Source of the DNA: Terriglobia bacterium
Lineage (GTDB): Bacteria > Acidobacteriota > Terriglobia > Bryobacterales > Bryobacteraceae
Reading direction: 5' to 3'
DNA length: 64,000 bases
Assembly: GCA_025358575.1 (NCBI GenBank)
Contig: JANYJA010000060.1
Location: forward strand, 17,193-81,192
Part shown: positions 41,719 to 50,841 of the stretch, in pieces
How positions within the stretch are numbered: the first letter of the stretch is position 1
How the letters are laid out: each line of letters opens with the position of its first letter
Made by a program: the position numbers and the translations under genes
Notes under the pieces: generated by a model
Told to the model about the DNA's origin: nothing
Seen by the model: the letters and a program-made list of their open reading frames with translations, nothing else
The model's database searches: none

Positions 41719-41952
41719 TCAAAGAGGCTTGTAGCAACGTCTCGCCTCGTTGCACTCGTACTCATCGACGAGCTTGCTGTCCGGGCCGAGGCAGTTGTAG
41801 GTATGCTGGCACCAGAAGGCGCGGTCATTGCCATGGGGGACTGTTGGGTCCCACTCGGCTTCGATAAACAGACCTTTCCAGCGCAGATTTTCGCAGCGGT
41901 CGTGACCCACGCGCGTTAGGCCGGAGCGCTCCCCGCGATCGGCAAGCGCCAT
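41719..41952 (-). CDS. Small cysteine-containing protein in the hydroxylase operon
   Basis: This 77-residue protein starts two bases after the stop of the FAD subunit and ends 14 bases before the DUF1326 gene, a spacing that implies co-translation. Five cysteines occur (HDRCENLRW, AFWCQHTYNCLG, YECNEARRCYKP), with an aromatic-rich centre. No signal peptide is obvious. I do not recognise the family. It could bind a metal or be a small redox partner; this is a guess. Confidence 0.55.
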   Translation of the reverse strand: MALADRGERSGLTRVGHDRCENLRWKGLFIEAEWDPTVPHGNDRAFWCQHTYNCLGPDSKLVDEYECNEARRCYKPL

Positions 41953-41954
41953 CG

Positions 41955-42926
41955 CTAGCCCTTTACCGCTTCCAGCAGTGCGCGCTTTATCGCTACTCGC
42001 GCCAGTTGCACCTTATATGCGTTCTGACTGAGCGGCGTTGCATCCATCAGCGCTTGTTTCGCGGCTTGAGTGGCGACTTCTTCGGTGATGCCCTTACCGG
42101 CGAGCACCTTGTCGGCCGCCGTGGCTTCGAAAGGCGTTGGGGCGACGTGGCCGAGCACGACACGGGCGCTCGTGACTGTCGACCCGTTCATCTTCAGAGC
42201 GACGGATGCAGTCGCCAGCGGCCAATCGAGAGCCGTCTTGTGACGCACTTCGTAAGTGGCATTGCGAGTGCCAATTGGAACATGAATCTCACTTACTAAC
42301 TCATTCGGCTGGATTGCAACCTCGCGCATGGATTCATTCAGCGGAGTTACGAAGAACTTGTCGGCTGCAATATCGCGACTGCCCGATGCCGACACCACGC
42401 GCACCGTGGCCCCCAGCGCCACCAGAGCCGGCCCCAAGCTGGAAGGGCTGACGAAGAACGCGGGCCCGTTGTTGTTCAGAATGGCGTGATAGCGATTTTC
42501 GCCATCCGGCACCAACGCCTTGTTATTGTCCATTGCGAGGACGCCGTAACCTTGGCGAAAATACCAGCAGCGCGGGCGCTGGCATAAGTCACCGCCCACG
42601 GTCCCCATGTTGCGGATTTGCGGGCTCGCGACGCCGCGAGCGGCTTCCACCAGAGAAGGCAAGCTCTTGCGCAGGAGCGCATTTTCCATAAGGTCGTCGA
42701 ACGTCACCATAGAGCCGATGCGGACGCCATACTTGCCTGAAGTGATTCCACCGAGCTCTTTAATCTGCTTAATGTTCACGATGAGCCGAGGCGTCACCAG
42801 ATGTTCTTTCATCATGCTAATGAGGTCCGTGCCTCCGGCCAGCGGCTGCACCTCACCCGGCTTGGTCGAGAGCAGCCCGAGCGCTTCCTGCAAAGTCGCA
42901 GGACTCGCGTATGCGAAGTTTTCCAT
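41955..42926 (-). CDS. Molybdenum hydroxylase FAD-binding subunit
   Basis: This 323-residue medium subunit of the xanthine dehydrogenase/aldehyde oxidase family (PaoB/YagS-like) binds FAD. PLAGGTDLISMMKEH near residue 29 is the first FAD loop, and RNMGTVGGDLCQRPRCWYF is the second, with the extra Cys pair typical of PaoB-like subunits that carry a 4Fe-4S cluster. The CO-dehydrogenase flavoprotein C-terminal domain follows. The start overlaps the large-subunit stop by one base (TAATG). Confidence 0.9.
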   Translation of the reverse strand: MENFAYASPATLQEALGLLSTKPGEVQPLAGGTDLISMMKEHLVTPRLIVNIKQIKELGGITSGKYGVRIGSMVTFDDLMENALLRKSLPSLVEAARGVASPQIRNMGTVGGDLCQRPRCWYFRQGYGVLAMDNNKALVPDGENRYHAILNNNGPAFFVSPSSLGPALVALGATVRVVSASGSRDIAADKFFVTPLNESMREVAIQPNELVSEIHVPIGTRNATYEVRHKTALDWPLATASVALKMNGSTVTSARVVLGHVAPTPFEATAADKVLAGKGITEEVATQAAKQALMDATPLSQNAYKVQLARVAIKRALLEAVKG

Positions 42927-45064
42927 TATGCGTTCCTTCCTTCGAGTGCTGCCAGAACGTGCATTGGCGTAAGCGGCACCCGCGGCACGCGGACTCCGAT
43001 GGCATTCGCTACTGCGTTCGCAATGGCCGCGACCACGCCGATGGCCGGTGGTTCGCCGAGTCCGATCACGCCGCGCTTATCGTGCTCCGGAGTGATGTCG
43101 AGATGCGAAATAATCTCGCCAATGTCACCGATTCCCGCCAGCTTATAAAACTCCATGTCGGGATTCAGCATACGTCCGGTGTAGGCGTCCATCACGCGCT
43201 CTTCCATCAGCGCGCCGCAAATTCCCATGATCACGGCGCCATGAATCTGGCTGTCGGCCAGCTTAGGATTGACAACTAGCCCGACATCCTGAACGGCCAC
43301 GAATCGGTTCATCTTGACGATGCCAGTTTCCGTGTCAACGCTGACATCCGCCATTTGGATTCCCCCCACGCCGCTCGAATTCAAACCTTCGGGCTTACGC
43401 TGATCGTTCGCGCCCATCTCGGAAATTTTGTTTGTTCCGAGCTTGGCGCATGCCGCCTGCCACGTCATGCTCTTCGACGGATTGTCCTTCATTTGAATCC
43501 GGCCATCGACGGCTTTGAGCTGTTCCGGCTGCACGCCCATAACAGGAGCGACTGTCTCCAGCAATTTATTCAAGGCGTTCACGGAAGACTTGCGCGTGGA
43601 TGACGAAACTCCGCCGACCGTAGTCGATCCGCCGGAAGGTCCGGATGGCGGCAGCGAGTTATTGCCCATAACCAATTGCACCGAACCCACCGGCAGGCCG
43701 AGCGTTTCAGCGGCGACCTGGGTGATGACAGTGCGCGTGCCGCTGCCGACGTCTTGACTGCCGATTTCGATCTGCACCGATCCATCGGGATTGATGATGG
43801 TGCGGCACTGACTGGTGTGGCCGCCGCCGCCCCACGTGTTGATCGCAAGCCCGAGGCCGCGCTTCACAGGGCCGGGATCGCCCTCGCCGCGCTGATGCCA
43901 GTTCTTCTTCCACTCGATCAATTCGGAAGCCTTGACCAACTGCGCGCGGTACGTGTCGGCCCGCGCCGTCACTTCCAGATTCTTCATGAAGAGATCGACG
44001 GGATCCATCTTCAGCTTCGCCGCCAAATCTTCCAGAGCACTGCAAGTTAGGTAAGAGGCTTGGGGATGGTTCGGCGCCCGCCACGCGCGTACACCGCCGG
44101 TGTTTGTCGCAACGGCACTATGGGACATGCGTTTGTTGGGAATTTCAGTGAACACATAGGGCAGCGGAGGCGATCCGCCGCCGCCGATTCCGCCGGTCGC
44201 CCAAGACTCGGACTGCCACGCGGTGATGGTCCCGTCTTTCTTCGCCGCTACTTTGATCTTCGCGAATCCCGACGGACGGTTGCCGCCGATCATCAGCTCG
44301 TCCCTCCGCTCCAGCATCAACTTCACCGGACGCCCGCCGCTCATCTGCGAAAGATAAGCCGTCTCGACGCCCCAACGATCCGCCGCAAATTTGCTGCCGA
44401 AGCCGCCGCCGATGTAATCCATCTCGACTTTGATTTTGCCAGCGGGATATTTTAGTGATGTTGCGAGATCACCGCCGATGCCGGAGACGTTCTGCGTGGA
44501 AGGCCAGAGGTTTAGGCCGTCCTGCCGCCACTCGACGACGTTGCCGTGCGATTCCAGGCAGCAGTGTGTGAGGACGGGAATTCCGTAAAAGCCTTCGACC
44601 ACGACGGCGTCGGCATCCTGAAAGGCCTTGTCAGGATCGCCCGTGACCTGCTCGCCGGCGGCTTTCGCGCGCGGGCCGGCCTTCGACAAATCCTCTTCCT
44701 TGACGAGGTGCGGAAGGACTTGATACTCAACCTTAATGTTGCGAATGGCGTCGCGCGCGATTTCTTCGGAGGTGGCGGCAACAGCGGCGATCTCGGCGCC
44801 CTCCCACTGAATCTCATCGCCCGGCGCAGCGATGGCGCGCACCGCCGTGACACCCTTCAAGCTCTTGGCGTCATCGAGATTGATGCTGACGATTTTCGCG
44901 TGCGCATGCGGCGAAGTGAGAAGCATGCCGAACAGCAGATCTTTGCGATAGAAATCTGAAGCGTACTTGGCGCGGCCGGAAGATTTCGCGCCTCCATCGA
45001 GCCGGCTGATCCGCTTGCCGATGACGCGGCGGTCATTCATCGGTGGCCAACTGTAATCAGGCAT
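42926..45064 (-). CDS. Molybdenum hydroxylase large (molybdopterin-binding) subunit
   Basis: This 712-residue catalytic subunit resembles PaoC/YagR. Ald_Xan_dh_C comes first (GKRISRLDGGAKSSGRAKYA), followed by the Moco-binding domain with DYIGGGFGSKFA, RAWRAPNHPQASY, IEIGSQDVGSGT and the C-terminal VIGLGEPPAIG. The catalytic Glu is in GLGEPP. It probably oxidises aldehydes or N-heterocycles in the periplasm, judging from the Tat signal on its partner. Substrate is unknown. It overlaps the FeS-subunit gene by 8 bases. Confidence 0.9.
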   Translation of the reverse strand: MPDYSWPPMNDRRVIGKRISRLDGGAKSSGRAKYASDFYRKDLLFGMLLTSPHAHAKIVSINLDDAKSLKGVTAVRAIAAPGDEIQWEGAEIAAVAATSEEIARDAIRNIKVEYQVLPHLVKEEDLSKAGPRAKAAGEQVTGDPDKAFQDADAVVVEGFYGIPVLTHCCLESHGNVVEWRQDGLNLWPSTQNVSGIGGDLATSLKYPAGKIKVEMDYIGGGFGSKFAADRWGVETAYLSQMSGGRPVKLMLERRDELMIGGNRPSGFAKIKVAAKKDGTITAWQSESWATGGIGGGGSPPLPYVFTEIPNKRMSHSAVATNTGGVRAWRAPNHPQASYLTCSALEDLAAKLKMDPVDLFMKNLEVTARADTYRAQLVKASELIEWKKNWHQRGEGDPGPVKRGLGLAINTWGGGGHTSQCRTIINPDGSVQIEIGSQDVGSGTRTVITQVAAETLGLPVGSVQLVMGNNSLPPSGPSGGSTTVGGVSSSTRKSSVNALNKLLETVAPVMGVQPEQLKAVDGRIQMKDNPSKSMTWQAACAKLGTNKISEMGANDQRKPEGLNSSGVGGIQMADVSVDTETGIVKMNRFVAVQDVGLVVNPKLADSQIHGAVIMGICGALMEERVMDAYTGRMLNPDMEFYKLAGIGDIGEIISHLDITPEHDKRGVIGLGEPPAIGVVAAIANAVANAIGVRVPRVPLTPMHVLAALEGRNA

Positions 45065-45680
45065 GTCGCGATCCTTTCATTTCTTTGGCGGCCTCAAGAA
45101 CGGCTTTGCGTACGCCAACGTAAGTTCCACAGCGGCATAGATTGCCGCCGAGCCCGTGTTCAACCTGTTCGTAACTGGGGTCGGGATTGCGGTCAAGGAA
45201 ACCCTTCGCGGCCATTACGAAGCCCGGGGTGCAGTATCCGCACTGCTGACCATCCTGGCTCACGAAAGCCGCCGACACGGGATGCAATTTCCCGGCTGGC
45301 GCGAGGCCCTCGATGGTTTGGATGTCGCGCCCTTGCGCATCGATGGCGAGGACGGTGCAACTATAATTCACTTTGCCGTCGATCATGACGGTGCAAGCGC
45401 CGCAGGTGCCTCGATCGCATACGCGCTTGGCACCAGTCAGGCCGATCTGGTTGCGCATGGCGTCGAGCAGAGTGACGCGTGGTTCGACGATGATGTTGAC
45501 CGGCTTGCCGTTGACCTTGAGTGTGATCGGGGCGGCGTCTGGGCCGATGGTTTTGGCGACTGCAAAAGGTTCGGCGAGCGCGGTTTTCTCGAGAACAACG
45601 GCGCCCACAGCGGTGCTGGTGATGCCGACGCCGCGGATGAAACCGCGACGGGAGGTGCCTGGGGGATTTTTGGACTTCAC
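45057..45680 (-). CDS. Molybdenum hydroxylase 2Fe-2S subunit with Tat signal
   Basis: This small PaoA/YagT-like subunit carries two 2Fe-2S clusters: the plant-type motif CDRGTCGACTV and the helical-bundle motif CGYCTPGF...GNLCRCGTY. I prefer GTG 45680, giving 207 residues, because an AAGGGA lies upstream; ATG 45725 is possible. The twin-arginine signal SRRGFIRGVGITSTAVGAVV predicts folded export, which would carry the trimer to the periplasm. It is the first gene of the five-gene operon. Confidence 0.9.
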   Translation of the reverse strand: MKSKNPPGTSRRGFIRGVGITSTAVGAVVLEKTALAEPFAVAKTIGPDAAPITLKVNGKPVNIIVEPRVTLLDAMRNQIGLTGAKRVCDRGTCGACTVMIDGKVNYSCTVLAIDAQGRDIQTIEGLAPAGKLHPVSAAFVSQDGQQCGYCTPGFVMAAKGFLDRNPDPSYEQVEHGLGGNLCRCGTYVGVRKAVLEAAKEMKGSRHA

Positions 45681-45762
45681 GATATGGGTCCCTTTCGTTG
45701 GTGGAGGTTCGGAAACTATAACCATATACCAGGGACGGGGCGCGCCGCAAAGCGGTATGGGG

Positions 45763-46899
45763 TTAAGGGGTTGTGTTCAGAAAGACGATGGCTTTCTCCG
45801 CACCGAAAACCACGCCGACGAAATCCGGCTTGCCATCGCCGTTCAAATCCCCGGCGGCCACATCCGTGGAGTAGAGCGGGCCCGACAGAAGCAGGGGCGG
45901 TTGAAAAGTCCCGTCACCATTGCCCGTAAGCACGGCGTAGAAACCAGTGTTTGAATCGGCGACGACAAGGTCCTGCTTGCCATCATGGTTGAAGTCCGCA
46001 ACGGCAATCTTGAACGGGTTTGAGCCGCCATTCACAAATCTTGGGGCCTGGAAGGTTCCGTCCCCGTTGCCGAGCAGCACGGCGATGGAACCGGTCGATC
46101 CCGCAGGGGTATTTGCGACCGCCACATCGAGTCGCCCGTCGCCGTTGAAATCCCCCAGCGCGAAGCCTTGGAGCAACTCCCCGGCCGGGTATAACTTGGC
46201 CGCATCGAACGTGCCATCGCCGTGTCCGAGCAGCACGGCCATACTGCCATTTTTATGCGGCTGCTGATTTCCTTGATCGACAACAATGAGGTCTCCCTTA
46301 CCGTCGCCGTTAACGTCGGCGATCTTCAGCAATATCGGATAGTTGCCGGTAACTAAGTGGACCGGAGGTTGAAACGTGCCGTCTCCGTTGTTGAAAAGAA
46401 TCGTAAGATGACCGCCCGTGGGATTGGCATTGGTGACGGCGATGTCGGGTTTGCCGTCACCGTTTAAATCACCCACCGCGATTCCGTTCGCATCTTTCCC
46501 CGCAAAAAGAATAACTGGCGCTTGGAAGGTTCCATCGCCGTTTCCAAAAAGTACGCTGATGTAATACTGGAATCCGCTCGCGACGGCTATGTCGAGCTTG
46601 CCGTCGCTGTTCAAATCCACGACTTCCAGAAACGCTGGCTTGTTGACGGACGCCGGGATGGCGGCGGTAAATGTTCCATCCCCTTTGCCCAAGAAAATTG
46701 AGATGTTATTGGAGTTGTTATTGGTGACGGCCAGATCGGGTATGCCGTCTCGATTGAAATCGGCAATTGCGACGCTTTGGGGATCCGTGCCGACGGGGTA
46801 GATTACTCCGGGGACGAAGGTGGGCTGCTGGGCGCAGAGGATCGCGGTCGCCGCCAGGAAGAGGATCGGTGTGAAGCGAAATTTCGTTTTGACTGACAT
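45763..46899 (-). CDS. Secreted FG-GAP/VCBS repeat protein, intact paralogue
   Basis: This 378-residue protein has a signal peptide (FRFTPILFLAATAILCAQQ) and about seven FG-GAP-like repeats of the form DFNRDGIPDLAVTNN...IFLGKGDGTF. The Asp/Asn-rich loops (DxNxDGxxD) should bind calcium in a seven-bladed, integrin-like propeller. It ends AIVFLNTTP. Two close relatives follow upstream on the same strand, making a tandem family. Function is unknown, probably cell-surface. Confidence 0.85.
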   Translation of the reverse strand: MSVKTKFRFTPILFLAATAILCAQQPTFVPGVIYPVGTDPQSVAIADFNRDGIPDLAVTNNNSNNISIFLGKGDGTFTAAIPASVNKPAFLEVVDLNSDGKLDIAVASGFQYYISVLFGNGDGTFQAPVILFAGKDANGIAVGDLNGDGKPDIAVTNANPTGGHLTILFNNGDGTFQPPVHLVTGNYPILLKIADVNGDGKGDLIVVDQGNQQPHKNGSMAVLLGHGDGTFDAAKLYPAGELLQGFALGDFNGDGRLDVAVANTPAGSTGSIAVLLGNGDGTFQAPRFVNGGSNPFKIAVADFNHDGKQDLVVADSNTGFYAVLTGNGDGTFQPPLLLSGPLYSTDVAAGDLNGDGKPDFVGVVFGAEKAIVFLNTTP

Positions 46900-46925
46900 G
46901 ATTTACCTTTTGCGTGTGGCGTTCG

Positions 46926-48061
46926 TTATGGGGTCGTGTTTATGAAAACCGTGAGATTCAGGTTACAGAAATCGATTCCTACGACCTCTGGCTTGCCATC
47001 GCCGTTCAAATCCCCGGCGGCTACATTCGCGGCAAAGGTCCCGGTGACAAGAAACGAAGGCGGTTGAAAGGTCCCGTCGCCGTTCCCCGTAAGCACTGCG
47101 AACGAGTTGCCAGTTGCGATCACGATATCTTGTTTGTGGTCGGAGTTGAAGTCAGCCACGGCAACTGCATACGGGCGGGATCCAGCGGAATAAAGGTGGG
47201 TGTTTGAAAGCTGCCATCGCCGTTCCCAAGCAGAACTGCAAGTCTGCTTGGTTCTAAGTAGGGCCCGTCCACGATTGCCACGTCCGGCCGTCCGTCGCCA
47301 TTGAAATCTCCCAAGGCCAAGTCAACGGGTGTGTTTCCTGCCGCGTAGTGCTTGGCTGCCTGAAATGTTCCGTCACCGTTGCCAAGGAACACCATTAGGC
47401 TGCCGTTCCTTTGTAACGTTCCAAGTCCCATATCGGTCACGAGAAGGTCTCCCTTGCCATCGCCATTTATGTCGGCAATCTTGAGCCGAGTCGGAAACTG
47501 TCCCGCGCTCAGGTGCAGCGGCGGTAGAAACGTGCCGTTGCCATTGTTAAGCAGGAGCGTAATATAGCCGACTGGGCCGCCGGGAGAAGTTTGGTTCACA
47601 ATCGCAATGTCGGGCTTGCCATCGCCATTTAGGTCGCCGACTGCAATTCCGATTGGATCTTTGTCGACGATGAGAATAATGGGAGAGCCAAAAGTTCCGT
47701 CACCGTTTCCAAAGAGTACGGCGATGCGCTGGGGGTAAAGAAGGATTACCAGATCGAGTTTGCCGTCGCCGTTGAGGTCTGCCATTACCAGAGATTGTGG
47801 GGATCCGTTTACTGTAGGCGTGGGGGCCGCGGTAAGCGTACCGTCTCCTTTGCCCAGATAGATCGAGATGCTTTTAGATCCGAAATTGGTGACAGCGAGA
47901 TCAGGCACGCCGTCACCGTTCAAATCGCCGATCACGACGGCTTGGGGGGTGGCACCGATAAGGTAGTTGACACCGGGGGCGAACGAAGGCTTCTGGGCGA
48001 AGACGATTCCGACTGAGGCGATCAGGATCGTTGCGAAGCGAAAGCGGATGTTAAGAGTCAA
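46926..48061 (-). pseudogene. FG-GAP repeat protein, second paralogue, frameshifted
   Basis: The start is ATG 48061 with a signal peptide (RFATILIASVGIVFAQKP). The same repeats follow until PLDPARMQLP, where the frame changes near 47175. The neighbouring frame continues directly with SRPYAVAVADFNSDHKQD and ends LTVFINTTP at 46926, exactly as in the intact paralogue. One indel separates the two halves; it may be a real mutation or a sequencing error. The total length equals that of the neighbour. Confidence 0.78.
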
Positions 48062-48432
48062 CTAATTCCTCATACTTGGTAGTGTTCAGAAAGACAGTGA
48101 GAATCGAGCTAGTGTAGTCGACGCCGACGCCATCCGGCCTGCCGTCGCCATTTCCAATCATTACCGCGACCATGCCAACACCAGTGGGGGCGGTGCTAGC
48201 GACCATCGCCGTTTCCCAACAGCTCGTGAATGTACTTGGTTCGGGTGGAGACGACCAGATCGAGCTTGCCAACGACGTTGAGGTCCGCGATGACGATAGA
48301 AGAGGGCGCATTGAGTCGAGCAGGAGTTAGGGCAAAGGCGGGTTGCTCCGAAGCGAAGATGCTCGTTGCAGCAAGAAATAATGCTGCGGAATACAGCGCT
48401 GTTACTGGCCTACTTCTTGTTATGGAAAACAA
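48051..48432 (-). pseudogene. FG-GAP repeat protein, third paralogue, remnant
   Basis: The front (signal peptide VTALYSAALFLAATSIFASE and one repeat, IVIADLNVVGKLDLVVSTR) is in one frame, up to 48196. The last half-repeat and tail (IGNGDGRPDGVGVDY, then LTVFLNTTKYEEL) are in another. About 750 bases of middle repeats present in the siblings are missing. It is an internally deleted copy. Confidence 0.7.
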
Positions 48433-48737
48433 TGTTTACTCCTGCTTAAGGGTGAGTGTACCCTAAATCACCGCTGTCCTAAACAGGGCATGGTTGAGTT
48501 GATGTCTACTGAAAAAGCGTCGAAAGTGGGAAGACAGGGATTTGAGATACCTCAAATCTTCTCGAACAACGCTATTTTGCAAATGCGTTGTCGACGTGCT
48601 CCGTGACGCTATATCAGGATTTGCGAAGCTCAGCAAACTCTGATTTCATCGGGCGCTTGCCGGCGAACCCGAACGCACTGATTAGTAGAAACAATCCGGC
48701 GATCTTCATGGCGACTGAGTAATAATGAGACATTTAT
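48433..48737. other. Intergenic region with a doubtful 31-codon ORF
   Basis: This lies between divergent genes. On the minus strand, ATG 48709 to TGA 48614 encodes a signal-like peptide (MKIAGLFLLISAFGFAGKRP) of 31 residues without a good ribosome site. It may be a small exported peptide or the leftover front of a lost gene. Nothing else is seen. Confidence 0.3.
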
Positions 48738-49907
48738 ATGTCCGAAACGTCAACGCCCATTTCGGAAGCTCTCGAAGTTCCGTCGCCGCCGACAACCGAA
48801 ACGCCCAGTTTGCGACGCCTGGTTTCGCTCGATGCGTTTCGCGGGGCCACTCTGGCGCTTATGGTGCTAGTCAATAATGCTGGCGACGGCGGACACGTTT
48901 ACGCGCCGCTCCGGCATGCCGAATGGCATGGGTGGACGCCAACCGACGTCGTGTTCCCGTCATTCCTTTGGATCGTGGGGGTCGCCACCACGCTTTCGCT
49001 CGGCAAGAAAATCGCCGCTGGCGTTTCGCGCGCGCAACTGTTCAGCCAGGTGTTCAAACGCGCGCTCATCCTGTATGGGCTCGGGCTGCTGGTCTACGCG
49101 TTCCCGCATTTCAACTTCAGCACGCTGCGGTTGCTCGGAGTGCTGCAGCGAATCGCCATCTGTTACTTGATTGCGACGGCCATCTATTTAGCCAGCGGAA
49201 TCCGCGCGCAGATTGCCTGGATCATGGGTCTGTTATTCGGCTATTGGCTGATCATGCAATTCGCGCCGGTGCCGGGATTGGCGGTCGCGGGCCAATACGA
49301 CCTCGAGAACAATTTCGCCCATTATGTCGATCGGTTGGTGCTTGGCGCTCACAACTATCAATCTACAAAAACATGGGATCCCGAAGGCTTGGTCAGCACG
49401 CTTCCCGCGATCGCAACGGCGCTGCTTGGCATTATGGCTGGGCACATAATGGCGGCCAAGCGGCACTTGTCGGAGCGCACGATGTGGTTGTTCGCGGTCG
49501 GCAATTTGCTGATCGCTGCGGGACTGCTCTGCAATATCTGGATGCCGATTAATAAAAAGCTGTGGACGAGTTCGTTCGCGCTATTTATGGGCGGTCTTGA
49601 CTTCGTAATTTTCGCAATGTTCGTGTTCTTGATTGATGGTCTAGGCTACAAACGCGTTGCCAAGCCGCTGGTGATCATGGGCATGAACGCGATTACCGTG
49701 TACATGATTTCCGAGCTGCTGGATGAAATCTTTAGCGCCGTGCACGTGGCCGGGGGCATCTCGTTGCGCGGCTGGATCTATCAAATGCTTTTCGCGCCAC
49801 TGGCCTCGGCGTTCAACGCGTCGCTGCTTTATGCGATGACGTACACGTTCCTGATGTTCGCAATTGCGTTCGTCATGCACCGGCGTGGGTGGTTCGTTCG
49901 GATTTAG
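48738..49907 (+). CDS. Membrane acyltransferase-like protein (HGSNAT/DUF5009 family)
   Basis: This 389-residue protein has a Pro/Thr-rich head followed by ten or more TM helices. The opening RRLVSLDAFRGATLALMVLVNN and HAEWHGWTPTDVVFPSFLWI match bacterial homologues of lysosomal heparan-alpha-glucosaminide N-acetyltransferase. That enzyme moves acetyl groups across a membrane to a terminal glucosamine. The bacterial substrate is unknown, perhaps a glycan. Its stop overlaps that of the convergent PAP2 gene by three bases. Confidence 0.82.
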   Translation: MSETSTPISEALEVPSPPTTETPSLRRLVSLDAFRGATLALMVLVNNAGDGGHVYAPLRHAEWHGWTPTDVVFPSFLWIVGVATTLSLGKKIAAGVSRAQLFSQVFKRALILYGLGLLVYAFPHFNFSTLRLLGVLQRIAICYLIATAIYLASGIRAQIAWIMGLLFGYWLIMQFAPVPGLAVAGQYDLENNFAHYVDRLVLGAHNYQSTKTWDPEGLVSTLPAIATALLGIMAGHIMAAKRHLSERTMWLFAVGNLLIAAGLLCNIWMPINKKLWTSSFALFMGGLDFVIFAMFVFLIDGLGYKRVAKPLVIMGMNAITVYMISELLDEIFSAVHVAGGISLRGWIYQMLFAPLASAFNASLLYAMTYTFLMFAIAFVMHRRGWFVRI

Positions 49908-50806
49908 TTCCAGCTCCAGTTGAGGCCCACCCCGTAGACTCCGCCCGAGGGCTGCACTTCGGGAAGAATCCGGGGATGCGCCAGACTGCGCAGCATTCGG
50001 TTGTGAACGTGGCCGGCGTGTTCATCGTGCGTGCTAACCACGTAGCGCCCGATGAAATACCCAAGCGCACTGCCTGCTACGACGTCCGACGCGAAGTGCC
50101 GGCGCGCCGAAAAACGCGACGCGCTCACCAGCGTTGCAAGGCTATAAGCAACAATCGGGACCACCTTGTGATCTTCATATTCATGCCCGACCACGGACGC
50201 GACGGTCCAGATCGACATGGCATGACCGGAGGGAAATGAATCGCCGCCCTGGAAGAAGTGACCCGAGCCTCCTTTCTCCAGCGGTCGAGGACGCTGAGTC
50301 ACAGTCTTGAGAACTTCGAACACAACTACGCTGTCAACGGCCGCCTCCGAGCCGAGCAGCGCCGTCTCTCTGGCTTTTCCGTTGTCCGTCAGAGCGCCGA
50401 AAAGATAGAGGCCGCCCAAAACCGGCAAAATCGTATATTCGGCTCCGAGTTGAGACACATGTCGGCTGAAAGTGATCTGGTCGAGTGTATTTGGAAGCTG
50501 CTTAGAGGTCGTATGATCGGTGGCAATGAAGGCGGCGGTTGCGCCGCCGAATAAGATCCACCAGCCCGCATTATGCCGATTGATATGGAATGGACTGGTC
50601 CAAATAGCCTGCTGATCGTAGAAAATATTGGTGACGAACTTGTGAGCAAGCGGCTTGATAGATTCGGTTTCACCGGCGTAGAGAATGCGATCGCGCGCGT
50701 CCTCCGTAGCCGGCGCCGATGCAGCAAGCCCGGGTTGTTGGGCTCGCGCTACAGCCACACTGAGAAGGAGAAGTGCCGCTGGGAAGGCATGGGAGGGGGC
50801 TCTCAT
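49904..50806 (-). CDS. PAP2-family phosphatase
   Basis: I chose ATG 50806 (GGAAGG just upstream), which gives the signal-like MRAPSHAFPAALLLLSVAVA and 300 residues; the open frame reaches 50908 inside the preceding gene. The PAP2 motifs are complete: KTVTQRPRP (motif 1), PSGH (motif 2) and SRFSARRHFASDV (motif 3), with the catalytic His in motif 3. The enzyme should dephosphorylate a lipid phosphate, such as undecaprenyl pyrophosphate or phosphatidic acid, on the periplasmic side. It follows the glycosyltransferase gene by 35 bases. Confidence 0.87.
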   Translation of the reverse strand: MRAPSHAFPAALLLLSVAVARAQQPGLAASAPATEDARDRILYAGETESIKPLAHKFVTNIFYDQQAIWTSPFHINRHNAGWWILFGGATAAFIATDHTTSKQLPNTLDQITFSRHVSQLGAEYTILPVLGGLYLFGALTDNGKARETALLGSEAAVDSVVVFEVLKTVTQRPRPLEKGGSGHFFQGGDSFPSGHAMSIWTVASVVGHEYEDHKVVPIVAYSLATLVSASRFSARRHFASDVVAGSALGYFIGRYVVSTHDEHAGHVHNRMLRSLAHPRILPEVQPSGGVYGVGLNWSWN

Positions 50807-50841
50807 GCCTTCCCAAATAGGCAATCCAACAGCCAATATTT

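Noticed and set aside
46926..47159. A separate small FG-GAP protein gene
   Set aside because: It continues the upstream paralogue after one frameshift and has no ribosome site of its own.
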